64,000 nt of DNA from Solimonas sp. SE-A11 (GTDB lineage: Bacteria > Pseudomonadota > Gammaproteobacteria > Nevskiales > Nevskiaceae): contig NZ_JAUASX010000009.1 in NCBI RefSeq assembly GCF_030345715.1, positions 1 through 64,000 of the forward strand. Reading direction: 5' to 3'. Numbering within the stretch: position 1 is the first letter of the stretch; every line of letters starts with the position of its first letter. A model generated the notes under the pieces. That model did not search any database. It was not told where the DNA came from and saw only the letters and a program-made list of their open reading frames with translations. This document shows, piece by piece, positions 43,266 to 51,090 of this stretch. A program made the translations under genes and the position numbers.

Positions 43266-45298
43266 GAATCTTCATTTGTGAAAAGCCGAGCCAGGCCCGC
43301 GATATTGCGGGTGTGCTGGGTGTGCGGACCAAAGGCGACGGATATCTTGCTTGCGGCGATGCTGCGGTGACTTGGTGCTATGGCCACCTTCTGGAGATGT
43401 GTCCGCCAGAGGCGTATAGCGAGGGCTACAAGCAGTGGACCTTGCACTCGCTTCCCATCCTGCCCGGCGAATGGAAGCTGGAGGTGAAGCGGGAAGGCGC
43501 CAAGCAGTTCAAAGCGATCAAGCAGCTGCTGAGGCAGGGTACAGAGGTTGTGATTGCCACGGATGCCGACCGCGAGGGCGAGACGATCGGGCGGGAGGTC
43601 CTGCAGGCCTGCGGATGGCGCGGCCCTGTTCAGCGCTTGTGGCTGTCGGCGCTGGATCCGGCGTCGATCAAGAAGGCCCTCGCGCAGATATTGCCAGGTG
43701 AGCGCACAGCCGCTCTCTACTCGGCGGGTCTGGGCCGAGCGCGCGCAGACTGGCTGGTGGGCATGAACCTCACCAGGGCGTACACCCTCCTTGGCCGGGA
43801 TCGTGGCGTCGAGGGTGTGTTGTCCGTTGGACGTGTACAGACGCCCACCCTCCGCCTGGTCGTGGACCGCGACCGGCAGATCGAGGGCTTCGTGGCGCAG
43901 CCGTTCTGGGATGTGGTCGCGGTCGTGCAGCGGCCGGCGGTGCCCGAGCCCTTCAAGATGAAGTGGAAGCCGACCGGTGCCGTTGTCGACGCCGAGGGCC
44001 GCTGCATCAATGAGCAAGCGGCCCGCAACCTGGCGCAGCAGCTGCGCGGAGCGCCTGGTCGTGTGACCCTGGCGCAGGTCGAGCGGAAGTCGGAGTTGCC
44101 GCCGCTGCCCTACAAGCTCTCGGTCCTGCAGCAGGATGCATCCAGGCTGTTCGGCCTGGACGCGGACAAGACCCTGGAGATCGCGCAGGCGCTGTACGAG
44201 ACGTACAAGGCCACGACCTATCCGAGGACGGATTGCCAGTACCTCCCGGAATCCCAGTTTGAGGAAGCGCCGGCGATCCTGCAGGCGATGATGAGCTTTG
44301 ACGGCTCGATCGCGACGATCGTCCAGGCAGCGAAGCTGACGCTCAAGAGTCGTGCTTGGAATGACGCAAAGATCACAGCTCACCACGGGATCATCCCGAC
44401 CGCGGCGCGCGTGAACCTCTCGGAGATGAACGAGATGGAGCGCAAGGTCTACGACCTGATCCGCCGGCGGTACATCGCGCAGTTCTATCCGGACTACCAG
44501 TTCGATCAAGCGCGTATCGAGGCGCAGTTCGGATCGGTGTTGCTGGGGGCCACCGGCCGGACGCCCGCGGCGGTGGGCTGGCGGGGAGTCTTCAACCTAC
44601 CGGATGAGGAGGATGAGCAGGTGCGGGTGGTCCTGCCGCAACTCGCACAGGGCGACGGCCTGCAATGCCTGCAGGTCGACGTTGAAGCCAAGAAGACCCA
44701 GCCGCCGGCGCGGTACACGGATGGGACGCTGATCCAGGCGATGGAGTCGGTCGGCCGCCATGTGGCCGACGAGCGACTGCGCAGGATCCTGAAGGAGACG
44801 GCCGGTATCGGAACCGAAGCCACCCGGGCTTCCATCATCAAGACACTCGTCGGCCGCGGTTACATCGAGAGAACGGGGAAGAAGAAGCATCTCATCAGCA
44901 CGCCGAAGGCCCGGCTGCTGATCGATGCGTTGCCGGATCCAGTGAAGGACCCGGCGACGACGGCGCTCTGGGAGCAGGCCCTGGAAGAGATCGCGCAGGG
45001 GAGGGGCTCGCTAGAGGCCTTCCTGGAGCGCCAGGCGGCCTGGGTCGGTCAGTTGGTGTCAGGCGCCAGGAGTGACGGTGCAACGCGCCTGCTGGCCTCT
45101 CCGGAGGCCGCCAAGGCGATTGCACAGACGAGGGAGTGTCCGACGTGCGGCAAGCCGATGCGCAAGCGCAGCGGCAGCCGTGGGGAGTTCTGGGGCTGTA
45201 CCGGGTACCCGGACTGCAAGGCTACGGCGGAGGTTGAGGGGAAGTCCTCGGGGTCATCGGCCAAGCCTCGCGCCAAGCGATCAGCGAGAGGAAGGTAG
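43262..45298 (+). CDS. topB: DNA topoisomerase III
   Basis: 678 residues from MRIFICEKPSQARDIAGVLG. The TOPRIM metal site is VIATDADREGETIGRE. The active Tyr lies in TTYPRTDCQYLPES. The C-terminus carries one Topo C4 zinc finger (CPTCGKPMRKRSG, FWGCTGYPDC). It removes negative supercoils and untangles single strands; ICE copies are standard after ssb in this family. The upstream frame is open but this start matches the family. Confidence 0.95.
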   Translation: MRIFICEKPSQARDIAGVLGVRTKGDGYLACGDAAVTWCYGHLLEMCPPEAYSEGYKQWTLHSLPILPGEWKLEVKREGAKQFKAIKQLLRQGTEVVIATDADREGETIGREVLQACGWRGPVQRLWLSALDPASIKKALAQILPGERTAALYSAGLGRARADWLVGMNLTRAYTLLGRDRGVEGVLSVGRVQTPTLRLVVDRDRQIEGFVAQPFWDVVAVVQRPAVPEPFKMKWKPTGAVVDAEGRCINEQAARNLAQQLRGAPGRVTLAQVERKSELPPLPYKLSVLQQDASRLFGLDADKTLEIAQALYETYKATTYPRTDCQYLPESQFEEAPAILQAMMSFDGSIATIVQAAKLTLKSRAWNDAKITAHHGIIPTAARVNLSEMNEMERKVYDLIRRRYIAQFYPDYQFDQARIEAQFGSVLLGATGRTPAAVGWRGVFNLPDEEDEQVRVVLPQLAQGDGLQCLQVDVEAKKTQPPARYTDGTLIQAMESVGRHVADERLRRILKETAGIGTEATRASIIKTLVGRGYIERTGKKKHLISTPKARLLIDALPDPVKDPATTALWEQALEEIAQGRGSLEAFLERQAAWVGQLVSGARSDGATRLLASPEAAKAIAQTRECPTCGKPMRKRSGSRGEFWGCTGYPDCKATAEVEGKSSGSSAKPRAKRSARGR

Positions 45299-45302
45299 GG
45301 CA

Positions 45303-45455
45303 GTGAACTTCCAAATCAGTGCTCTTATCTGGCGCTGCCAAGAGGCGGTCGAGTTCTGGCGGTGCGTGTTCCGAGCCTACGCATCCTATGCACCGCCGGC
45401 AATGTTGTATCCACCCCGTGATCTTCACGGAAATGAGGATGGAGTCCGCCGATGA
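45303..45455 (+). CDS. Small hypothetical protein
   Basis: 50 residues, GTG start, stop overlapping the next ATG (ATGA). It has a Trp/Cys/Phe-rich helix (LIWRCQEAVEFWRCVFRAY). Support comes from the overlap and composition only. Confidence 0.4.
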   Translation: MNFQISALIWRCQEAVEFWRCVFRAYASYAPPAMLYPPRDLHGNEDGVRR

Positions 45456-46033
45456 AGTCCGATGAAAATCTCGGCTCCCAGCCCCGGATGTTCAAAAGCT
45501 TGCCAGGGCTGACGGACTTGTTTGATGAGGGAATGAAGGAACTCTTGCGATTGCCGCTTGAGAAGCGACGGGAAATGGTTCTGGAGAGTGCCGCCGACCA
45601 CGTCGAGAGAATCAAGGGCAATTTGCCGCTGGCTCTTGCCGGACTTCTGTATCCGTGGTTGTCCAGGCGGTTGAGCGGGCCATTGCCGGCAGACGTGCTG
45701 AACAATCCTCCCGTCTATGAGGCATTTGCTATGGCGCTGGTGCAGGTCGCAGCCTGGGTGGCTGTTGCGGTAGGCCTTTGGGCCTTGTTCCTTGCAACTC
45801 TTGCACTGACTAGACGTCCCGCAGTGGGAATATGGGGCCACCGCGTTCTAGTTTCGTGCCCGGTCCTCCGGGCAATTCAGGCAATCGGGCTGGCAGCATT
45901 GCTAAGGTGGTCGTGCATGCAATCAAGGAGCGTCAATGCCAACAGTAAAATTCCAGTTCCGGCCCTCAAACCTGCGCGCGACCTCGCAGCATCTCAAGCG
46001 GGAGGCTGCCGCGAAGTTCGGGCGGAAATCTGA
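45452..46033 (+). CDS. Membrane-associated hypothetical protein
   Basis: 193 residues. One clear membrane region (AFAMALVQVAAWVAVAVGLWALFLATLAL) lies at about 90-120. The last 30 residues overlap the next gene in another frame and look less protein-like. Function is unknown. Confidence 0.55.
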   Translation: MKSDENLGSQPRMFKSLPGLTDLFDEGMKELLRLPLEKRREMVLESAADHVERIKGNLPLALAGLLYPWLSRRLSGPLPADVLNNPPVYEAFAMALVQVAAWVAVAVGLWALFLATLALTRRPAVGIWGHRVLVSCPVLRAIQAIGLAALLRWSCMQSRSVNANSKIPVPALKPARDLAASQAGGCREVRAEI

Positions 46034-46295
46034 CGCCGAGGTGGAGGACTTTCTGGTCGATGAAGCCGTGAAGATTTTCCTGGCTCGGCACGGAACCCAG
46101 AATCTCGATGCCGAGGCGATCAACGGAGAGGGGATTTCTCCCACCAACATCCTGTATCGCGGCCTGATCCCTGGTTTCAGCGTCGCCACCGAGGCGAGCG
46201 GGGGCATCATCAGGGAGGTTGAGTTGCCGAGGAACGGCTCCAGGAAGCCTGGCCCCACGTTCGTCGGTGTCGAATACTGGGTTTCCCTGGACTAG
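45936..46295 (+). CDS. Hypothetical ICE protein
   Basis: 119 residues with AAGGAG before the ATG. LKREAAAKFGRKSDAEVEDFLVDEAVKIFLARHGTQNLDAEAING is helical; the C-terminus (RKPGPTFVGVEYWVSLD) is beta-like. The 98-bp overlap with the previous gene is unusual. Confidence 0.55.
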   Translation: MPTVKFQFRPSNLRATSQHLKREAAAKFGRKSDAEVEDFLVDEAVKIFLARHGTQNLDAEAINGEGISPTNILYRGLIPGFSVATEASGGIIREVELPRNGSRKPGPTFVGVEYWVSLD

Positions 46296-46303
46296 TGAGG
46301 GCT

Positions 46304-46337
46304 GTCCAACGCCCGGTGCTTGCACCGGGCGTTGGAC
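46304..46337. other. Perfect 16-bp stem-loop starting the structured-leader module
   Basis: GTCCAACGCCCGGTGC pairs with its exact complement around a TT loop. There is no T-run. From here the region 46296-46679 is non-coding leader. Confidence 0.7.
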
Positions 46338-46368
46338 GTGCTAACCTAACTGTATTGATTTCACCCTG

Positions 46369-46442
46369 GCGACGTGGGCATCGTCGCACCCTGCAAAGCA
46401 GCTCCGGATCGGGTAGAGCTGCGAACCGTAAGGTTTCGATCC
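46369..46442 (+). ncRNA. Pseudoknot leader element, copy 1
   Basis: An entry hairpin GCGACG/CGTCGC (46369-46387) is followed by stem 1 GCAGCTC (46398-46404) with GAGCTGC (46416-46422) and the 11-nt loop CGGATCGGGTA. Next comes the hairpin AACC-GTAA-GGTT (46424-46435), then CGATCC (46437-46442), which can pair with GGATCG in the loop. The RBS-proximal hairpins GGGGA/TCCCC (46627-46641) and CTCCGGC/GCCGGAG stand before micro-protein 1. Confidence 0.75.
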
Positions 46443-46679
46443 GTCACTCTGTTGCAAGCTCTATCTGAGCGCACCTCCTGCTCGCGGTTCTGCAGGTTTC
46501 TCACCGGCCTTCCTGGCCTGTTTCTGATTCCACCGTCGCTTCCTCCTGATCGCTACTGCGACCGGGTCGGCGGCTTGTTGTTGCTGTTCCTTACACTTCC
46601 GTCGCGTTCTGCGACCCACCCAGCCGGGGATACGTTCCCCGTCAGGGGCGTACTCCGGCTTAAACGCCGGAGCACTGCC

Positions 46680-46760
46680 ATGTCTCATCTCTTCACCGTC
46701 AAGATGTTCGGTCTGTACCTCGTCACCTCCCAGCTGCTCGCCCTTGTGGTGGCACGCTGA
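46680..46760 (+). CDS. Hydrophobic micro-protein 1
   Basis: 26 residues, MSHLFTVKMFGLYLVTS then QLLALVVAR. It is one membrane span with a short N-terminus. It matches micro-protein 2 in TVK-x8-SQ-x-LA-x2-V spacing. A GGAG site lies nine bases upstream. A longer in-frame open stretch reaches back to 46374, but it crosses the pseudoknot and has no protein character. Confidence 0.6.
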   Translation: MSHLFTVKMFGLYLVTSQLLALVVAR

Positions 46761-46792
46761 TTCTTTGGTCCCGCGCCGGTGTATCGGCTGCG

Positions 46793-46835
46793 GGGCCTTC
46801 ACCAAGCGGCCGTCCTGGCTGCTTGGTGAAGGCCC
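46793..46835. other. Perfect 15-bp hairpin between the micro-protein genes
   Basis: GGGCCTTCACCAAGC (46793-46807) and its exact complement (46821-46835) enclose 13 nt. It probably stabilises or separates the two short messages. Confidence 0.7.
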
Positions 46836-46873
46836 TGTAGCCCTCATCCACCAACCGGAACCGGAGTAAGACG

Positions 46874-46957
46874 ATGTCTATCCTGACTGTGAAGAACCTC
46901 ATCCTCTGCGTCCTGGTCTCCCAGGTCCTGGCCGTGGCCGTCACCATGCACGCCTGA
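46874..46957 (+). CDS. Hydrophobic micro-protein 2
   Basis: 27 residues, MSILTVKNLILCVLVSQ then VLAVAVTMHA. A GGAG site lies eight bases before the ATG. It is a single-span peptide, clearly related to micro-protein 1. Such peptides can be type I toxins, small membrane-enzyme regulators or leader products; nothing here decides between these. Confidence 0.6.
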   Translation: MSILTVKNLILCVLVSQVLAVAVTMHA

Positions 46958-46984
46958 GGCAAGCGCATGAGGTATGAACAGACG

Positions 46985-47121
46985 CCGTGAAAGCGGCGTC
47001 TTCCTGGAGGGCCTCGCCCGAGGTCCTGCAGGAAGACGGTTTTTCCCGTGTCGACTGCGGTTCAGTCGAAAGAAGTAGCTTCGGATCAGGCAGAGCTGCG
47101 CGATCACAAGATCGTTGGTCC
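46985..47121 (+). ncRNA. Pseudoknot leader element, copy 2
   Basis: Hairpins GACGCC/GGCGTC and a long TTCCT/AGGAA stem precede ACGG...CCGT and the entry hairpin CGACTG-CGGTT-CAGTCG (47052-47068). Stem 1 is GTAGCTT (47075-47081) with GAGCTGC (47093-47099); the loop is CGGATCAGGCA. The hairpin CGATC-ACAA-GATCG (47101-47114) follows. TGGTCC (47116-47121) pairs with GGATCA in the loop, with one wobble. It leads the DUF3577 gene. Confidence 0.8.
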
Positions 47122-47230
47122 TTTTTCCCTCACGCGAAGTCACATTCGCACCATCCCGCCGGGGTATGTCCGCCCCGTCAGGGTCGGCATTTCTCCTGCG
47201 ACGTTGTTTTCAACTTAACTCTCAGGAGAG

Positions 47231-47722
47231 ATGTCCATGTCCACCAATGTCACCAATGCTGTTTCGTCCAACACCGCCGGCAACGGCGCGAAGTACTTCG
47301 ACCTCCACACCACTGGCGTCGGTTATCTGAACCGTCCCCGTGAGGTGAAGCTGAAGAAGGGTAGCTTCCTCGCCGTCGACGTGTCCGCCCTGCGCGGCTC
47401 GGCCGATGACGTGGAATACACCCGCTTCGATTGCCGCGTCAGCGGTGAAGAAGCTCAGGCTGTGATCCGCAATCTGCAGGCGGACATCGACGCGAAGAAG
47501 AAGGTCATCGTGGGATTTCGGATCGGCGACATCTACGCCGAGCCGTTCACCTACGAGTCCGGTGAAAAGAAGGGCCAGACGGGGGTTTCCCTGAAAGGCC
47601 GTCTGCTGTTCATCCAGTGGGCCAAGGTCGACGGTGTCTCCGTCTACCAGGCGCCCCGCCAGGATGAGCCGACACCGGATGCTTCGTCCGTCGCTCCGTT
47701 CGAAGAGCCGGCCACGGCCTAA
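47231..47722 (+). CDS. DUF3577 (STY4534-type) ICE protein
   Basis: 163 residues. NRPREVKLKKGSFLAVDVSALRGSADDVEYTRFDCRVSGEEA is typical of this conserved ICE family. It is named a replication-associated protein, and the fold looks like a single-strand-binding OB barrel. A structured leader with a ribosome site AGGAGAG stands before the ATG. Confidence 0.85.
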   Translation: MSMSTNVTNAVSSNTAGNGAKYFDLHTTGVGYLNRPREVKLKKGSFLAVDVSALRGSADDVEYTRFDCRVSGEEAQAVIRNLQADIDAKKKVIVGFRIGDIYAEPFTYESGEKKGQTGVSLKGRLLFIQWAKVDGVSVYQAPRQDEPTPDASSVAPFEEPATA

Positions 47723-47728
47723 ACCACA

Positions 47729-47766
47729 CTGCCGACGCGGAAGGGTCTCCCTTCCGCGTCTGGCAG
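47729..47766. other. Long intercistronic hairpin
   Basis: CTGCC plus ACGCGGAAGGG pair with CCCTTCCGCGT plus GGCAG around a 3-nt loop. It separates the DUF3577 gene from the next. Confidence 0.7.
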
Positions 47767-47784
47767 TTCCTTCCAGGAGCTTCC

Positions 47785-48228
47785 ATGAAGATTCAAGACA
47801 TGCTGCAACTGCTGGCCGGTTTCCCGGCCGATGCTGATCTGAGCATCTTGCTCAGTGCCAACGGCACGGAAATGAGCCTCACCAGCCTCCAGGCAGGCTT
47901 TTCCGTGGCGCCGGGGACTGAGGAGGTTGTTCCCGCGAAGGCGGTCTCTGTCGGCCTCTACGAGCCCGAGCCCGAGGGCGAGAAGCACTTTGACGACCAA
48001 ATCCGTCTGGGTATCCCGGACGAGCTGGTCGACTTTTGTGCCAGGTATCAGGTCAAGCCCGAGGAACTGTTGCACGGCTTCATTGCCGACCTCTGCGGGA
48101 TCCGCAACCTGGCTTCCAACCCCAGGGCGGATGGCCTGAGCTCTAACGGCTCTGACGAGCGTGATATGGCCTGGGCCTGGTTCGACCGGGCCGGGTACAC
48201 ATGGAGAAACGGCGGCGAAGCAGCGTAA
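47785..48228 (+). CDS. Hypothetical ICE protein
   Basis: 147 residues. The first half (IQDMLQLLAGFPADADLSILLSANGTEMSLTSL) is a small alpha/beta region. The second half (PDELVDFCARYQVKPEELLHGFIADLCGIRNL) resembles a helical DNA- or protein-binding module. AGGAG lies before the start. No family is recognised. Confidence 0.65.
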   Translation: MKIQDMLQLLAGFPADADLSILLSANGTEMSLTSLQAGFSVAPGTEEVVPAKAVSVGLYEPEPEGEKHFDDQIRLGIPDELVDFCARYQVKPEELLHGFIADLCGIRNLASNPRADGLSSNGSDERDMAWAWFDRAGYTWRNGGEAA

Positions 48229-48249
48229 AATTGCGGTATTGCGCCAGGC

Positions 48250-48402
48250 CGTAGCCTGGCGTCTTCCTCAAGGGGGTAGGTGCCTCTTTGAGGAAGACGG
48301 TTTCACCCGTGGCGACTGCGGTTCAGTCGCGCCCTGCAGGCTCGTCCTGCATGAAGCGGATCCGGTTCGGGAAGATCCGCGGGGTCGAAAGACCATCGAA
48401 CC
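48250..48402 (+). ncRNA. Pseudoknot leader element, copy 3
   Basis: Hairpins GCCAGG/CCTGGC and CGTCTTCCTCAA/TTTGAGGAAGACG come first, then ACGG...CCGT and GCGACTG-CGGTT-CAGTCGC (48312-48330). An extra TGCAGG/CCTGCA hairpin is inserted. Stem 1 is GCGGATC/GATCCGC (48356-48362, 48374-48380), loop CGGTTCGGGAA. The hairpin GGTC-GAAA-GACC follows. CGAACC (48397-48402) pairs with GGTTCG. All three helices differ from copy 1 but keep pairing. It leads the DUF3275 gene. Confidence 0.82.
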
Positions 48403-48582
48403 TTTAGTCCCCTGATTATAACTAGGGCTCTCCGACAGGGGCTTCACCGCGTTCCGGTGCGTGAACTGGGACGTCTTCAACTCCGCCGGTAACTCTGTTA
48501 CCGGCATCTACAATGCCCTGGCGGGTCTCCCGCCCGGGGGCGCGCTTTGCCAGGGATTTTCCATCCAACCGCAAGGTGCGTC

Positions 48583-49179
48583 ATGTCCCTCTTCAAACTC
48601 AGTGGTGTTCTCACAATCCGCGCGATCAACGGGTCGCGCGGCACGTTCAACGTAGGCCGGTTAATCACTCCCATCGGTGACTTCGCAGTGAAGTCGCCGG
48701 CGATCGAGGAGTACGAGCCCGGCAAATACGAGGGTGAGTTCGGAGTATCCCGAATCTATCCCTCGCACTACTTCGCCCATGGGCGCCTGGTTGTGGAGGT
48801 TCGTGCGGACGTCGCGTCGATTGCGCTGGCGTCGATCGCCGATCTTCCCACGGAGGACCAGGCCCCGATGGAGGAGCAGGATCCGGCGAGCGAGAAGCTC
48901 ACGCCGCCTGCGCCTGCCGCGACCCCGGTGGAACCTCAGACCCCGGTGGCTGCGGACGCGGAATCCGCGGTAGAAGCTCGTGCCCCTGCAGGGGGGGTCG
49001 CCTCGGCGATCCCAGCGGAGAAGTCCTTCCAGGACCTCTTCGGCGAGCTCTGGCCGCTACAGGACAGGGTGAAGCTGGATCCCACCGTCGACCGGATGCA
49101 GTTCCGCGCACAGCGGGACGCGCTGAAGGAGATGGGGTATCGCTTCCAGCCCTTGGGTCAGGTCTGGGAGAAGGCCTAG
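48583..49179 (+). CDS. DUF3275 ICE protein
   Basis: 198 residues, starting MSLFKLSGVLTIRAINGSRGTFNVGRLITPIGDF, and with GKYEGEFGVSRIYPSHYFAHGRLVVEVRADV, the family pattern. A Pro/Ala-rich linker leads to a C-terminal helical piece (FGELWPLQDRVKLDPTVDR). The family is constant in this ICE class; the role is unknown. Confidence 0.8.
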   Translation: MSLFKLSGVLTIRAINGSRGTFNVGRLITPIGDFAVKSPAIEEYEPGKYEGEFGVSRIYPSHYFAHGRLVVEVRADVASIALASIADLPTEDQAPMEEQDPASEKLTPPAPAATPVEPQTPVAADAESAVEARAPAGGVASAIPAEKSFQDLFGELWPLQDRVKLDPTVDRMQFRAQRDALKEMGYRFQPLGQVWEKA

Positions 49180-49617
49180 CGCCTTCTGCCGATGGGGTGA
49201 ATCCCCATCGGCCTTCCCGGAGTGCTCAGGTGAGCGCTGCGGGAAGGCCGATGGTCTTCGTTCACCTCACCGGTTGCTCGCCGCCGGTGACCGGGCGAAG
49301 CCCCTTTGTACGGCTGATAACCGTGCCCGATGACTTGCTGAACCCATGCGCCCCGAACTGATGGGTTGAAGCGCGCGAGGTGACCCAACGGGAAGGTCAC
49401 CGGCGGCGCCTTCTGAGGGGCAAAGCCTCATACACGCATGACCGGCACATTCACGCACTCGGCCGGCGGCAGGAAGTAGCAACGCCGTTGTCCGGCTGCG
49501 CCGCGACAGCGTGAGTCGAACCAGGCTCCGCGCGCGGTATGGCGCGGGGCTTACCGATGGACGCCGCCAGGTGCCCATCGGTAAGCCTTCCGTGAGGAGG
49601 CCCCACTTGCAAACGAA

Positions 49618-49661
49618 CCGCCTCGGATCGGGAAGGGCGGAAGGTCGCAGGACCTCGATCC
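49618..49661 (+). ncRNA. Pseudoknot element, copy 4
   Basis: Stem 1 CCGCCT (49618-49623) pairs with GGGCGG (49635-49640); loop CGGATCGGGAA. The hairpin AGGTC-GCAG-GACCT follows. CGATCC (49656-49661) pairs with GGATCG. No CGACTG entry hairpin is seen immediately before it, unlike the other copies. Confidence 0.72.
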
Positions 49662-49907
49662 TCATATGCAATCACGGCCCAGGGCCTGCTTTTCACAATC
49701 AGACAGGGAATCGTCCAGCTGCGTCAGGCAACGCGGTTGGCGGCGCCGGCGGAACTCGCCGCCGGCGGTGTCGGGGATCACGTCAAAGCAGTGTGTCGCT
49801 GCGACAGACGTGATTGGAATGCGCCGGCCGGTGAAACACTCCGGCCGTCTTCCATCCTTTTCCGGGAGGCTCTCGTGCGAGCCTGCCGAAAGAGGGTGTT
49901 ACCCGTG

Positions 49908-49981
49908 CGACTGCGGTCCAGTCGAGCCCTTTAAGCAGCTGCGGTTTCGGTAGCGCTGCGCGATCGAAAGATCGTGAAACC
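49908..49981 (+). ncRNA. Pseudoknot element, copy 5
   Basis: The entry hairpin is CGACTG-CGGTC-CAGTCG (49908-49924). Stem 1 GCAGC/GCTGC has two unpaired bases at its top; loop CGGTTTCGGTA. The hairpin CGATC-GAAA-GATCG follows. GAAACC (49976-49981) pairs with GGTTTC. The pseudoknot strand and loop have changed together relative to the other copies. Confidence 0.78.
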
Positions 49982-50080
49982 CCTTGTACACGTCAGGCCA
50001 TTCGTGGCCTTCACCCACCGGTCGGGAATGCACGTTCCTGACCGGAACGTGCTGCTCCGGCTTTCTCCAGGAGTTGCACG

Positions 50081-50269
50081 ATGGTGAACTACCTCGACCT
50101 GAAGTACCTGGTCAAAGTAGAGAAGGACCTGCGTGCGGCAGCTGATGACCCTCAGCTGGCGCCGCAGATCAAGGCCTACCTTGATGCCAATCCTGATGTC
50201 CGGGATGAACTGGCCGATGTCTATGTGCGCGCCTTGCGCACCATGGAACGCCAGCAGAACGCAGGCTAA
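50081..50269 (+). CDS. Small helical hypothetical protein
   Basis: 62 residues (MVNYLDLKYLVKVEKDLRAA...). It is likely all-helical and acidic. AGGAG is present before the ATG. It is the only gene behind the 900-nt leader and ends at a strong terminator. Confidence 0.55.
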   Translation: MVNYLDLKYLVKVEKDLRAAADDPQLAPQIKAYLDANPDVRDELADVYVRALRTMERQQNAG

Positions 50270-50283
50270 AACCTGCATCCACT

Positions 50284-50320
50284 CTGTCAGTCAGGTCAGC
50301 CTTCGTTGCTGACCTGACTG
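50284..50320. terminator. Terminator between convergent genes
   Basis: A 14-bp stem (TCAGTCAGGTCAGC with its complement) around CTTCGTT. On the plus strand it is followed by TGGGGTTTTT. It overlaps the end of the minus-strand gene and probably stops both directions. Confidence 0.75.
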
Positions 50321-50742
50321 ATGGGGTTTTTGAGCTCCGCCCAATCGGGCGCGCCGAGGATGGCAGTTCGGAGCTTCAGCAGCGCAGCGATGCGACCAGG
50401 CTGAAGCAGCGAGCGCAGGCTGTCCTCTGCAGAGTCTTCACCCGGGGCGTCTGCACTTGCCCCTAGTTGTCCTTCACGAGAATCCGGTCGTTCGCTCCTG
50501 CTGGTCGGGGAGCTAGCACGGTCGGATGCTTCGAGTATGTCGCTGACGGACTGGTCGATCAGGCCACGGATCAGCTGCTCCTCGGGAGTGTTCCCGGGAT
50601 ACAGCAGCTTCTGTTGTTCTGCGAAGCGACGCAGACCCTCCGGTGTTCGCACACCGGCGGGTATCGCGTCGCACCAGTAGCCGATGCGGCGTCGATCTAG
50701 ATCAGTGAGCCGGATTTTCCCGGTGCTAGTGTCAGTCAACAT
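50296..50742 (-). CDS. Minus-strand ICE protein
   Basis: 148 residues from MLTDTSTGKIRLTDLDRRRIGYWCDAIPAG; a TTG at 50757 is an alternative that would overlap the previous stop. The N-terminal half is well structured (GLRRFAEQQKLLYPGNTPEEQLIRGLIDQ); the centre is Ser/Glu-rich. It forms a two-gene unit against the operon direction. No family is recognised. Confidence 0.6.
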   Translation of the reverse strand: MLTDTSTGKIRLTDLDRRRIGYWCDAIPAGVRTPEGLRRFAEQQKLLYPGNTPEEQLIRGLIDQSVSDILEASDRASSPTSRSERPDSREGQLGASADAPGEDSAEDSLRSLLQPGRIAALLKLRTAILGAPDWAELKNPISQVSNEG

Positions 50743-50753
50743 CGACTGCGTCC

Positions 50754-50978
50754 TCAATGCGTCTGCTGTAGGGGCGGGGCTTCGCTCTGTACCGTGTCGC
50801 GTAAGCGCTGCAAGGCATCTTCGCGTCCTGGCGAACCGAGGACTCGGACGCCAGCGACGATTGCGGCATGAAACTCTTCTGCCGGAAGCGGCTGGTCGGG
50901 TTTCTTTCCTGCCAGCTCCAAAAGCAGTCTTTCAACTTCAGACGCCGCAAGCGTCAGCTTTTCGACTTTGATCGCCAC
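50754..50978 (-). CDS. Small minus-strand protein
   Basis: 74 residues from a GTG start with GGGAG seven bases before it. It is helical (VEKLTLAASEVERLLLELAGKK). It is the first gene of the minus-strand pair and divergent from 51091. Perhaps it is a regulator. Confidence 0.55.
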   Translation of the reverse strand: MAIKVEKLTLAASEVERLLLELAGKKPDQPLPAEEFHAAIVAGVRVLGSPGREDALQRLRDTVQSEAPPLQQTH

Positions 50979-51023
50979 GTTCCACTCCCTGTGAGAAGGC
51001 AGCGTTGGCGAGTGTACCTCAAC

Positions 51024-51050
51024 CCCGCCGGGGACATCCCCGGCAGGGGC
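51024..51050 (+). promoter_or_regulatory. RBS-proximal hairpin of the leader type
   Basis: GCCGGGG-ACAT-CCCCGGC (51027-51044) then AGGGGCG. The same GCCGGGG...CCCC(G)...AGGGGCG arrangement occurs before micro-protein 1, the DUF3577 gene and the gene at 53171, so these genes share a leader feature even where no pseudoknot is seen. Confidence 0.55.
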
Positions 51051-51090
51051 GTGTCTTCCGGAAACCTTCAATTGTCACAAGGAGATTCCC

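Larger units (their letters stand above)
49180..50080 (+). ncRNA. 900-nt structured non-coding region with pseudoknot copies 4 and 5
   Basis: Dense hairpins run throughout, for example CCGATGGGG/CCCCATCGG (49191-49211), GGCCTTCCCG/CGGGAAGGCC and GCTTACCGATGG/CCATCGGTAAGC (about 49549-49586). No frame here looks like a protein. Copies 4 and 5 of the pseudoknot lie at 49618-49661 and 49935-49981. It leads a 62-residue gene. It may hold two leader RNAs or one long RNA. Confidence 0.6.

Noticed and set aside
46374-46760. 128-codon frame that includes micro-protein 1
   Set aside because: Its first 100 codons cover the pseudoknot and hairpins; only the last 26 have a paralogue.
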